Source: Cristatella mucedo (Eukaryota; Bryozoa; Phylactolaemata; Cristatellidae). From it: DNA of 60,000 bases. A program made the translations under genes and the position numbers. The notes under the pieces are model-generated. The model was given only the letters and a program-made list of their open reading frames with translations. It made no database searches and had not been told where the DNA came from. The DNA is taken from contig WPIO01000145.1 of assembly GCA_009760855.2 (NCBI GenBank), positions 89,001-149,000 of the forward strand. Direction: 5' to 3'. Positions 24,094 to 35,239 of this stretch are shown here, one piece after another (within the stretch, counting starts at the first letter, position 1; each line of letters opens with the position of its first letter).

Positions 24094-25619
24094 CTGAAGG
24101 AGAATAAATTGGCTCTCGCCAATACACGTCACTGTACCACTTGGCTTTGCAATCAGCAAAAATTACAGCACCTTTTTAAACTGCAATTATTGAGCAGCCA
24201 CTGCAAGCGTCCCTTTTGCATGCACTCTAACGTTTGATGTACATTCTACAGACAATATTCAGCACCCAGCCAACTTCTGTGTAGTTAATCTGCATGAACA
24301 TCCACATACTTCTTCACAAAAGTACTTAAGGAAGTCCTGATTTAGTAATTAAAATTGTTTATTAAATACACCCATATAATCCCAAGCAATAAATCTGGTA
24401 AAGAAGCAGCACTTGCCCGATCGGAAGCACATAAACACGACACTACCGGTCAGTGTACCTGATACCATGCCATAAAAGAAATCCATACCGTGTCTACGAG
24501 CATGCTAAAAGACCATATAAGGTTGAGCAAATATTTCGTGCACCATGATTGTAATGATTATTTAATGAAATACAATTTAATGAATTTAATAACGATTGAA
24601 TGAAAAAATAACCACAAACTTTTTCCTCAAACTTATAGCAATGAAAATGAGACATCTTTATTGCACTTAAAGAGAACTCTTTCAAAACTTTACATGTGCT
24701 TGGAAGGAAAATAAGCAAGCTGTGGTACTGAACAGATTCCACCTTATGGCCAGAATTGTATAATAATATGCATACCCTATAATAAAACCGAATTCTGACA
24801 TTGATGCATGAACAGTTGCATGCAATTGACGAGTTGCATGAACTTATATATAACATACCCAACTTTTCAAATTCACGGGTGTAATGCATGAGTGTAGCTA
24901 ACGCAACACTACAGTACATGGGACAAAGCCCCTGGCCCGATCAAGGAGCAAACTTTGACCCCGAATGGACATCATCTCAGGTCACCTGCATCTCTCCCTT
25001 TCCTATTCCTTGGTTAGCTGAGAGCATACTTCATTCATCAACTTTAAACCAATTTACTTCCAGCAAGTTGACGGCTTGGTCTAGAAGTTCAGTTGCAGAT
25101 GCAGTCTATCACTCATGCTAGCCATGCTCTCGATGAAAAAATATTGCAATAACTGTTCATTGGCAGTCTTCTAATAAATGCTCGTAAAAAACGGCAAACT
25201 AACCTGAAGCCGGGGTGGCCATCGCTTACGTGGGTGTGGCTATTGCTGGTCATTGAGAGGAGCTCGATCAATCCGAGCAAGGCTCGGCTTCGGGGCTTGG
25301 CCGTGAGGTTTGGTCGCGAGGCCTCAAGACAAGGCAAGGCGGCCTTGCCCTGCTCGAGTGCTTGGGAGCTACAGCTAGGCGAATTATGTGCTAGGGCTAG
25401 CATCGCTAGCGCCAAACAGCTTTCAAGATATGGAACTGATTTAAAAAGCCAACTGTGTTGGCATTCGCCGGGGCTCCAAACAGATCCAAACAGATCACTG
25501 AAGAAGCTGACTAATGACAGGAAGGCTCAAAAGGACGATAACAACCGAATCCTCATAGGATTTGCTTCGTACATGTAAATTGTCTATAATGTGCTGATGC
25601 TTGTTGCATCTGTTGCATT
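24094..25619. other. PGM2 intron 12, unassigned part
   Basis: No gene supported. The 141-codon minus frame at 24494-24919 is AT-rich and shows no domain. 25250-25430 is a GC-rich patch with a short foldback (GGCAAGG, CGG, CCTTGCC near 25334) and a tandem GCTAG motif near 25385-25410. Confidence 0.4.
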
Positions 25620-25975
25620 TAGTTCGTATGCTCGCGAAGCCTGGAACTCCCACCCGACCTGCGTCAAAACATCCCCTGACCTGACCACATTCAAAAGGAA
25701 CTTAAAAACACACCTATTTAGGACAGCATTTAGTGGGTCCCTGTGATTCGTCCTTCACGTGCTTATGCGTGCTGACACTGTGCATGCTGCCACTAACCAC
25801 ATTTGCATGCTGACCCTGTGCATGTCACCCCTAAACATGTTATTCATTTTGCTTGTTTTTCAAGCATGATTTTACTTACCATTCAATTGCATTTCCCTTT
25901 GCAGCAAATGTAAAGCGCCTAGAAAGAGATTAAGTTCTCTGAGGGCGCTTTATCAAGTGCATTATTATTATTATC
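25620..25975 (+). mobile_element. LINE-A 3' end
   Basis: A well-preserved 3' end. It starts in the TTAGTTCGTATGCTC block, runs through AGCCTGGAACTCCCACCCG, GGACAGCATTTAGTGGGTCC and the GCGCCTAG...GGGCGCTTT hairpin, and ends in (TTA)n. It is more than 90% alike by eye to 47.69-48.05 kb. Confidence 0.88.
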
Positions 25976-26524
25976 TGCCCATTCTATCAGTATGATTGAA
26001 CATGCATAAAATACCTAGATATCAATTTACCTCTCTTAATGCCTTCGACAATCTTTTTATGATTACTCATAGGCTGCAGAACTCTTGTCAGATCCACTAT
26101 GTGGCAGTAGCTGGTATCACTTTGTCAGCTCCTCATAAGGCAGGCTCTAGATTATATTCGTATACCACTGCTTGGATAAGATTACATCAGCCTTCCCGTG
26201 GCTTTATAAGCTGGCCCCCGAAACCTACTATTACGTGCTTTCCATTTCGTCGAACACATTTCAGTCCATAACTCCACAAGGCCAGGCAAACACTGGGCGA
26301 GTTTCACTAGGCACACTCAGGCCCTAAGCAGCTTTCGGTGTGCATACCATAGCAAACAGGCTCAATCTTGTGCAAAAACGAGACAGAGATCCGCACAGCT
26401 GAGTCAAGACACAGCAGAGGAAATAAGTATCAGAGACGTGACATAGGATCTGAAACCAAGGCTTTGCATTTCACATCGACTACTCGAGCAGAAATTGCCA
26501 CAATATAATATAATAACGTAATTC

Positions 26525-26690
26525 ATTTGTTTGGGCCCCTGAGAGATAGATAATCTCTATTCACGTGCTTCACCAATGCCATGGGGCTCCAGCTTATAAC
26601 CTAGATCGTCAAATACACCAACCTGGACCTTGGTTGAAACGAGTGCCTTGACCACTGGGCTACGCCAGCGCGGGTGGCATCGTGCATCGC
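26525..26690 (-). mobile_element. SINE1 copy, minus strand
   Basis: On the minus strand, GCTGGCGTAGCCCAGTGGTC then AAGGCACTCG form the tRNA-like head. GAGCCCCATGGC and GTGAAGCACGTGAATAGAGAT lead into the LINE-A-type tail. It matches the 49.6-kb copy in layout. Confidence 0.75.
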
Positions 26691-26711
26691 CTGAATGCTA
26701 ATGCTTGCACA

Positions 26712-26795
26712 TGGATCATGATCATGCTCATCTGGATCATGATCATGATCAAGATCATGGATCATGATCATGATCATGCACATGAATGCACATGG
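26712..26795. repeat. ATGATC/GATCAT palindromic repeat array
   Basis: About 84 bp built of GATCATG units, with small variants (ATCTGGATC, ATCAAGATC). The unit is self-complementary, so either strand can form many alternative hairpins. It lies directly next to the SINE1 head. Confidence 0.9.
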
Positions 26796-26859
26796 CTCCG
26801 AGCTGATCGACGGTCAGAGGTGACGGCCTTTTGCACGACGTGCCCGGGCCACAATAAGT

Positions 26860-27507
26860 TATATGCTTAAGTGAATGATAAGTTGATAGTTGATAGTAGG
26901 TTGACAACTCACATGAAGCACGAAGCCGCTGAGTCGGTCGGCACCTCCTCAGAAAGGCTGATTTGCATAGCAGCAGCCTCCGGTGGGTAGTTGTGAGCAA
27001 AGCGTTCGGAGGCGGCTGCCTGTGTGCTCATCTGCTGCGGCTAGGCTGCTAGCGACCGGCAGCTAGAAGCTGTGGCAATCCTTCGCTAGCAAGGTCACGG
27101 CCAGGTCGGGTGATGCAGAACTGCCAACCGCCCAAGAGGGCTGTGTCGGAGGTCGTCGGAGACATGACGACGAGGTCAGCAGAACCAATGGACTTCTTAA
27201 GTTCGCGTGCAAGTTTTTAGGTGAGTTAGCAATGTATCTCCCTAAATATCTGGAAACTCGATACGTAAAAAACCATCCGTTCGGAATTGAAATGCATGGT
27301 TTGCACAGCGCACATACTCAAGATGCATTCTGGCCCGTTAATGGATGAGGAGCACAAGTGATTACAACTGAGTGCTACCATCCACAGCAAAATGCTATAC
27401 TGCAAGGTTACAAGCTCCGAAACTACCCACTTAACTATGAGGCGGTCTGCAAAAACCTGGAGGCTGATTTTTTCGGCCAAGCATGGGTAAGGAAGGCACA
27501 GCCATAC
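26860..27507. other. GC-rich unassigned block in PGM2 intron 12
   Basis: 26930-27200 is richer in GC than its surroundings and has a long open minus frame with no domain I can name. It may be part of an unidentified mobile element. The remainder up to exon 12 shows nothing recognisable. Confidence 0.35.
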
Positions 27508-27601
27508 CAATAGCTTCCTCGAATGCAAAAATAACCCGTTTCCCTTCTTTTTCAAGCTTGTCTGCCAGGTTGCCGATCCACTTGAATCCTGTGAGGCTTT
27601 C
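27508..27601 (-). CDS. PGM2: PGM2 exon 12, sugar-binding loop
   Basis: This 94-bp exon follows a TTGCAG acceptor and encodes ESLTGFKWIGNLADKL, then VIFAFEEAIG. FEEAIG is the PGM2 form of the sugar-specificity loop. The donor is G|GTATGG, in phase 1. Confidence 0.95.
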
Positions 27602-28595
27602 CTGCAATTTAATAACGTACACGTCCAATAGCAGCAGCAGTCGACAAAAGCAAACTACTATGTACGACTTAAACAAGGATTGCTTCCCGACCACAATGCT
27701 AGGTTTCGACAGCATGCAATGCTTGCCATGCTTTATGCACGCAACTTCTATAAACCCATCCATTGTTAGGACTGAATTGACAAACCGTGTGCAACCATAG
27801 CCCTGCATTGCTTGGCTTTTAATAAATGCAGAGTCCTTGCAACTTTTTTGGGCTTTCACCAGCTTCGCATCGCTGACCTGATTACCCATAATCCCTACAG
27901 CTGTGCTAAAAACCTCAAGCAAATTGGAAAGATAGGCTAGTGTCTAAATACTCTGGTTGCTAAATCTTTCCGGTTTATGGCTATCGTGTAAAATACTAGC
28001 TGGGTGGGCAGCACACATGATGGCGATCGGTGCATGTCAATGACAACTCGGTGCAAGCCACCCTGCTCCTCACCGATTCGAGTGTCCCATTGCAACTCGA
28101 CACATCCATCGAACTCAAAAAGCCATCACAGCAGAACTTGACTTAAGTTTGTCATGGTCCACAGTGAAATGTGGGCACTTCTTTATCTTGCTTTGACCTT
28201 TGACAGACCAGAACTAATTCTTATTTCCCTCTCACATCACTAGCTACACCGACTTTGCTAGGTGAGTTATCCTTCTAAGCAACTTTAAATTTTTGGAGAC
28301 TTCGCTATCAGTTCGCACAAAAAGCCCAGGACTACCAGTCGGCAGTCACCAAGGCACCATCAGCCTCGAAGACATTTGAAAGGAAACTCAGAATCCATCT
28401 GTCCCTCGCACCATTCGCTCTGTCCACGTGGACAGTCCAGTGTGCACTCAAGTGCCAGCTTGTTATTATCACTAATCGGTTTAATCGATCCATTTTTATT
28501 CAGAATATGTGCAGTGATTTGAACAAGATTACATATCGTATGGTGCCAGACGACTGTCTAGTTTGACTACAACTGTCTTTCGGCAATCGGCCCCA
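27602..28595. other. PGM2 intron 11, unassigned part
   Basis: I see no gene or repeat family here. Open frames that run out of exon 12 are read-through of the exon into the intron. Confidence 0.3.
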
Positions 28596-28599
28596 GGAT

Positions 28600-28690
28600 T
28601 TGGGCCTAGAGGTAAGGCACTCACAGTTCACAAGCTAGGTCGTACGTTGGAGTCGAGCAGCAGACAGTCTCTTGTAGCCCAGGGCAATCA
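28600..28690 (+). mobile_element. tRNA-like SINE fragment (SINE3)
   Basis: GGGCCTAGAGGTAAGGCACT resembles an A-box region, and TCGTACGTTGGAGTCGAGC a worn B-box region. The layout is close to the minus-strand copy at 58.5 kb. No tRNA can be folded from it. Confidence 0.5.
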
Positions 28691-29329
28691 AAAACATAGC
28701 CATAGAAGCTCTTCAGCCACAATGTAAGTGAAACTGTATGATCCGCTGACCTTTAATTTGCTGTACCCTTGAATTATCCGATGTATGAGACCTAGCACGT
28801 AATCAATTGTGTGCCTGCCACCAGTTTAAGAAAGCGGCAGATTACTTGCTAACATATCTTTAGCCTAGGTATCAGGATATGCGTTTATTTAAAACACAGA
28901 CTTTTCAAGTATGACTGTAGGTCCCATAGAAATCGGTTTCTTTTTCAGTGGAAGCAAGTCTCTGCTGTCTGACTCAAAAATGGAAGTAATGTTACTGAGA
29001 GGTCACTATGCTGATCACGTGATTTTTCCACCAGCCATCCGGTCACATTACTACCCCCTATCAGTGCAAGCTTTCTGTTGGCATTGAAAACCGTCAGACC
29101 AAGAGCATGTTTTCATACTTCAAGGACTTTGGCTGTTTATACTCTAGGAGAAACCACTCTAATCTACATGCCCGGAAGGGCCATCACCACCCCTTCCCGG
29201 CATGCCTCTAGAAGGACTCTCTGCAACAGCCTGGTGACCCTTCCCATACCGCCTGGAAGCAACCTGGAAAGCGCTGTAGCACAGCCCAGCTTGGCGCAAC
29301 GTCGAACAAGAACTGTTCACTTGAGAAAC
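28691..29329. other. PGM2 intron 11, unassigned
   Basis: I see nothing recognisable. An open plus frame at 29078-29350 has no domain and runs into the duplicated segment that follows. Confidence 0.3.
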
Positions 29330-29675
29330 ATCTTGGTCCAAGAGCAGTGAACAAGACAATGTAGCCGTCTTAGTAGGATCATGAGGCTGATTGAAGTCGG
29401 CTGACCTGTCAACCCCGTAGTCCTGTATCAATTAGTATCAATTTGAGAATAGGACAATGCTCGCTTAACGTTGCTGTCACCGCCAGAGATCCAGGAGTTG
29501 CCGGACGAATTTCCGTGAGAACGAGGGAGGTGGCTGTAAAGTACCTCCGTCCTCAAGCAGTGAGCAAGAGGACGCTGCAGACATGGTAGGAACAGCAGGC
29601 TGATTGACGTCAGCTGGTCTGTCAACCCTAGTACATCGGCTAGCAATTTAAAAATAGGGCGCCATATGCTGAAGG
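29330..29675. repeat. Imperfect tandem duplication, period about 220 bp
   Basis: AGCAGTGAACAAGACAATG, then AGGCTGATTGAAGTCGGCTG and ACCTGTCAACCCC at 29341-29420, recur as AGCAGTGAGCAAGAGGACG, AGGCTGATTGACGTCAGCTG and TCTGTCAACCCTA at 29558-29632. Both units end in an AATTT-type stretch with ATAGG. The family is unknown; it may be an internal repeat of the LTR-like element just downstream. Confidence 0.65.
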
Positions 29676-30084
29676 CAACCGAATACGGTCACCACTAGTA
29701 TGCATTTCGCGTTTGTGTGGGAGCTAGCGAACGATCTTGGCATTGGGATTTGGCGATGTGAACTAAATTTAGAGTGTGCCAAAGTGGAAAGAGGAATCGT
29801 CTTCGTAGGCAAAACTGCCCTCGGTGACCTGCCTTCGAGAAGGTGGAAGCTGAGCCCTAGTTTTGGATCAAGAGTTCGGGTCCGGGTGTAGCTGCCTTGG
29901 TATGGAGGTGGAAGCAGAGCCATAGTTATCTAATCAGGGTTTAGAGTTCGGTAAAGTGACGATCGGGGCATCAGCACTTGTTTGCCAGTCGCTGTACGCC
30001 TGAGCCGACGTAACTATATACAAGCAGATGACCTGAGAGCAGGGAAGTATTTCCCTGATTAGAGTGCAAGTCTCGGTTAGGACT

Positions 30085-30320
30085 TTTGAGGAGTGTGGGG
30101 ATAAAACTAAACTGGCCAAGAAGCAACATTGTGTGCTTGCAAATAAAGTTCAGTAAAATCCCCTATTCATGTATGTATCTCGTTCCAATTCACATAACGA
30201 ACTCATGTTCCTTAGCAGGGGGAACTAGGTTAGTGCCAGAAATGCTGTGGCACCCGCTTACTATTCGTAGACGCAAACCGAATCACATTCGGCAGTTGGC
30301 TGCTTGGTAACTGGTACGGT
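30085..30320 (+). repeat. LTR-like repeat, copy 1
   Basis: GTAAAATCCCCTATTCATG, then TGTATCTCGTTCCAATTCAC, then GCCAGAAATGCTGTGGCA match the minus-strand sequence at 56.07-55.91 kb in order. An AATAAA-type signal lies just upstream at 30142. This suggests an LTR end followed by untranslated leader, but no protease, RT or integrase is visible nearby. Confidence 0.45.
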
Positions 30321-31844
30321 TCGCCTCCTCCACCGAGTGTTCGGCGCTCCAGCGCTGTTAGGCAGCGTGGAGAAGAGAAGATGAAAGGAGGCGATCTAGG
30401 AGAGCTATCTAGGGAACAAGTTAAACAAGCTTGAACAGCAGTAATTGTAGTTAGGGCAGCCGAGCCTGTGAGCCTCTTAGTCTAGGAGGAGGCTCCATTT
30501 GACCTCTTCCTAGGCCTGGCATGGAATCCATGTAAAACCTTGTCAAGTTCTTCACAATCATAACTCTCACGTAAGCAGACCATGGAATCAAACTCGCCAT
30601 CTCATTCCACATGGGCCTTCACTGGAATGCTGATGGAACGACATACCTACTGGCTCATGTTTGGGGAATCTTAAAATATTTTGAAAGCAGTGCAAATGTG
30701 TGTGCCAGAGGCTCGCCACCCAAAAAAGGGTCTTTAGGCATTCTAACGATTCGTTATTTTATAATTTGGGAAGAGCTTGAATCTCTGCCACAAAGGTCAA
30801 CAAGCCTCTTAGACACACTGGCTTGTATATTGCCCTCAATTTTGAGACTCTGAAGCAACGTACTACAGATGATACAGCCACAGCCTAATTATTATGACTG
30901 CTTGCAAAAACACTTAACTAGTTCCCAAGTTCTGTCTCGGATAGATTGTTGCCGTTCCATTTGGCTGGGCTACAAAAATTGGGCTAAATTTCAGTCGAAG
31001 CTAAGCCAGGTTTTGCAAATCGATACCTGTGCCTTTCACAATCCTGAATGAACTTATCCAAGTCGACGATGCAGACACACTCAATGGATTTGGCAGCCTA
31101 CCCAACTTAATGACTGTGTCTGCCGTTCCGATCACATTCCGATCACAAGGCATTGCTATCTGGACAAAAACGACCCCAATAGGAGTGTGCAGAGACTACT
31201 CCGATCTTCAACTTAGAACGACGCAAATCCTCAACTGGAAATTCAAAATCACTCAATATCACTGCCAAACCAATTGATAAAGTGACTCAGCAAAGGATAT
31301 GAATTTATAAAAATCCACCTCATATGCACTTATAACCAATAATTAAGCTACCACCCGAGTCAGAAAAGACTGACCTTCTGTATTAATAGATTTGAGTACT
31401 TTTGTAAAAGTGCACATTTTGTAGAATCTCCGAGGTCTCCGGCAGAGTTTGGGTGACGCCGGCCTCAGCTGTCAGCTGGACAAACACATTAATGTGCAGC
31501 CGTCCAGAGCTTACCTTGGGTGCTTGCTTCCTCGAAAATGAATCGCGGAAGGTCCCAAGGTGGACACGGTTATAAACATGCCTCCGGTATCGGACATGAC
31601 CAACTTGCACTCGTTCTTAGGAGCGGTTCAGTTCCATGTGATAACCGTCCCGGATCTGTCTACTGTTTCAAAGATGGTTCGAAGCCTCAAAAGCTAGAAA
31701 CTAGGATGGCCGCTGGAGCTGGAGCACAGTGGAACAAGCAGCTTTACAAAAACTGAATGATTTGCTGGATTTGCTGGCGCGATGTTTTCACTGTCTGATG
31801 CGTCTTGAGACATACTCTAAACAATACCAGCTAATGTAGCTGCC
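30321..31844. other. PGM2 intron 11, unassigned part
   Basis: No coding feature recognised. 30880-31020 resembles a worn LINE-B piece (CAAGTTCTGTCTCGG then TTTGGCTGGGCTAC, as at 12.68-12.72 kb). Confidence 0.4.
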
Positions 31845-31990
31845 TCTTTCGTACAGTGGCAGAAAAGCCCTTCAGAGTATCACCATCGCTTGTAGAGGCA
31901 AATGAAGAACCTCCCACCTCAGGATTCGAACCCGCGACTTCGGGACCGAGTTCGTGAAAAGAAACCGCCACTATACCTGACATTGTCGAC
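31845..31990 (-). mobile_element. SINE2 copy, minus strand
   Basis: The minus strand reads a head with TCACGAACTCGGTCCCGAAG, then GTCGCGGGTTCGAATCCTG, a near-perfect Pol III B box (GGTTCGAATCC), then a tail ending in TACGAAAG. It matches the 46.4-kb and 33.5-kb copies. Confidence 0.82.
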
Positions 31991-32054
31991 TCAGCACGAT
32001 GTGAATGCTGGACTGCATGTCACATGACGGGTTTGTTGCTAAGGAAACTAGTGT

Positions 32055-32215
32055 CATTCCCATCGTTTTGCCCAAGAGTTAATAGGTGCTTGCACATCAC
32101 GACCCAGGTCATGGGTTTGAGTCCTGCAGTGAGCGATCCTTTACTGCACACGGCAAGCGGTACTGATGGCCATTAAGGCTCTTCTGCAACTATAAAAATT
32201 AGGCTGTTGAATCAG
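32055..32215 (+). mobile_element. SINE2 copy, plus strand
   Basis: CACGACCCAGGTCATGGGTT then TGAGTCCTGCAGTGAGCGAT form the B-box part. The tail, CATTAAGGCTCTTCTGCAAC then TATAAAAATTAGGCTG, matches the 46.4-kb copy (GTAAAGGCTCTTCTGTCGC). Confidence 0.78.
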
Positions 32216-32313
32216 ATAACCTTTCCTGGATTTAACGCTGGTTAGCCTGCATGTCATCTAACCTGTGGCATGCAGTTAACACAAAACTCAAAGGCACTAG
32301 GCAACTGATGAAT

Positions 32314-32371
32314 GTTCTGTCTACCAGTAGACAGAACGATGGCCAACTGAGACCGCAGTCTCAGTTGGCCA
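32314..32371. repeat. Two adjacent perfect hairpins
   Basis: The first has 11-bp arms with a CA loop (32314-32337, GTTCTGTCTAC/GTAGACAGAAC). The second has 14-bp arms with a CGCA loop (32340-32371, TGGCCAACTGAGAC and its complement). Two bases separate them. Neither belongs to a repeat family I recognise. Confidence 0.95.
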
Positions 32372-32680
32372 CCAAAGGCTAACCATGCTGCCCATTTTCT
32401 GGTTGTTGCATAAGATTGAGTTGTTCGGCAGTAGTATACCAAAGATGAGTTTATGAACTCTAGTGAATCGCAATAAAGCCATAGCTTAAAGGGAATCCAT
32501 CCCAAATTTTCGTGCTAGTGCTCCATCCTGGTGCTGCCCATCCACTTGTTGCTACCGATCACTTCTGCTTTGAACGGTGAGCGTGCCCCAATGCCTAGCA
32601 GGAGGTCAAGGGGAAGCCTGCATGCATGGGCTGCTACTCAGTTGCTTCAGTTGAAATAATAACGAAAAAAGGCAGCTCAC

Positions 32681-32763
32681 CATAAAATTGAATCCTTCAG
32701 CTTCTGCCATCGTGCGCAGCATCTTGGACGAGACAGTGCTGGCAATCATGAAGACGTCTTTAC
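32681..32763 (-). CDS. PGM2: PGM2 exon 11
   Basis: This 83-bp exon (acceptor CGTCTAG, donor GTGAGC) encodes KDVFMIASTVSSKMLR then TMAEAEGFNFM. STVSSK.L is a conserved PGM2 segment. The intron to exon 10 is 137 bp. It ends in phase 0. Confidence 0.94.
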
Positions 32764-32900
32764 CTAGACGATGATACCAACATGCTCGGTGAAGGCAACC
32801 AGCAGGCAGCGCAAAGCGAGACCATGAATAGAGCACCGAGAGAGAGTGTAGACATCAACCATGTCTGATGCCACCGTTAGCTGGTGGTGAGCATACACAC

Positions 32901-32995
32901 CCCCTACTCCTGGGTGCTTTTCCGTGTATAAACGCCAGCTCCACCAGCCCAGCAGGGTCGCAATTTCATTGCCATTCAGGATTCTCCATTTGTTA
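32901..32995 (-). CDS. PGM2: PGM2 exon 10
   Basis: After the TCCATAG acceptor the exon reads (T)NKWRILNGNEIATLLGWW, matching EWRVFSGNELGALLGWW of human PGM2. The donor was placed at G|GTGTGT, because that phase (1) joins exon 11 in frame. Other GT sites a few bases away would break the frame. Confidence 0.9.
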
Positions 32996-33474
32996 CTATG
33001 GAACAAGAAATACCAAGAAGCATTAACCAGCTGTACTAAACAAATCGGCACGGTGAGATCGACGATAAATATTGCATTCGGGGAGGCATGCCATGACTTT
33101 TTTTTCAGGAAATTTCATTCCTGCACGAGCTATAAACACCGTGGCCCAGAGTGAGGGACAATCCCACTAATGGGATGTGGAGTTCTAAAGTCACCCAATG
33201 CCAACGAGGACCTTCCTCCATCCATCAAGAAAGTCCGTAAATCAGCAGAGTTCTTTGGTCTGAAAAATTCTGATAAAATATTCCTCTTGCCATTCACTTT
33301 GGACTCACACAGTAGCCGAAACTAGCCACTATGGCCACTTTTTCCACTTTGGGAATGAGCTTTGTAAGACCCTATAGATAGCAAACACGGCTGACATGAC
33401 AAGGACAACAACAGGACAACCTGGTCTGACCGAGGTCTTTCTTTAGAAAAAAAATCCTAGTTTCTTAAACAGCT

Positions 33475-33630
33475 TCCTCTTGTATAGAGACAGAAGAGCC
33501 TTTACGGCTATCACCACCCCTTGCAGTGGCGATAAAGAATCGCCAACCACAGAAATCGACCCCCCAACCTCAGGACCGAGGTCATGAAAGCAACTGCCTT
33601 ACCTAGTGTGCCATCACGGCTCACCAGGAG
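33475..33630 (-). mobile_element. SINE2 copy, minus strand
   Basis: The minus strand reads GAGCCGTGATGGCACACTAG then GTAAGGCAGTTGC, a tRNA-like head, then a worn B box and GGCTCTTCTGTCTCTATACA as tail. It is closest to the 46.4-kb copy. Confidence 0.85.
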
Positions 33631-34468
<838 letters not shown>

Positions 34469-35009
34469 CGTATGTAACCAACTGCCGGGAAAATGTGCAA
34501 TCTACAATCTCATTTTGTGTCCTGATACTTTAGCATGCAAGACTTTGGGTATGCTTTGGTCCAACTGCGCTCAGTTTCACTAAACAACCTATCGGGTCAA
34601 TATGGTAGCCTTACAAAGGCATTTTCCTTACTGTAGTTCTGCTACGGATGATGAGGCGATACCTATATATAGACTGGCAGTAAGCAAAGTACTACTAACC
34701 ATTTTTTATAAAAACAGCATGTGGTCCACAGGAAGCTGCACACATGAGCCAATCGTTCGTCCAGACCGCTGCACTGCCAGCCGTGCCAGTGAGGCAATGC
34801 AGCTACTAAATGGTCTTGCAGTTCCCTATGCCACGAACCGCTCACGGTCATACATGCTTCTTATGATGTCCGTTGAGATTCAAGCTGGGCTAACGTTTAG
34901 CACTCAGCCAGGAAGCTCCATTGTGCTCCATCCATAAATAGCATAAATAGGTAATCCCCTCTAGCCGAACCACCCATTCACCATCGTCGTCAGGGGCGCC
35001 TTCCCACGC
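34469..35009. other. PGM2 intron 9, unassigned part
   Basis: I see nothing recognisable; the open plus frame at 34602-34937 has no domain. Confidence 0.3.
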
Positions 35010-35165
35010 ATTTAGATACATAGCATTACTAAAATGCATACCTGCTCAGACAGGGATAGCACATCTAAATTGTTCCGTGCAGTTGTGACATTCCGTCTCG
35101 ACTTCCGCTGTAACTCGATGCTTGCTGTTTTACCGGCAAGTACAATCAGGCTGACATTGGCTGAC
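35010..35165 (+). mobile_element. LINE-A RT C-terminal fragment
   Basis: TACATAGCATTACTAAAATGC, then GCACATCTAAATTGTTCCG, then GTTGTGACATTCCGTCTCGA match 21.88-21.97 kb (ATAGCATTGCTAAAATTCAG, then CACATCTAAATTGGTCGAT, then GTTGTGACATTTAGTCTCGA). It is a short internal piece without a tail. Confidence 0.7.
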
Positions 35166-35239
35166 TGCCGGCCAGCCTTAGGCACAAGCTGCTCATGTCA
35201 AAAGTGGTCGAGTCGAGGCAGGAGGGATGTCCGCAAGGC

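Noticed and set aside
24494-24919. 141-codon minus-strand frame
   Set aside because: AT-rich, lies in a PGM2 intron, and shows no family resemblance or splice context.
32305-32371. CTGATGA directly before a stem, suggesting a hammerhead ribozyme
   Set aside because: The GAAA core after stem II is missing (GAT instead) and no closing stem I is visible, so the catalytic core cannot form.
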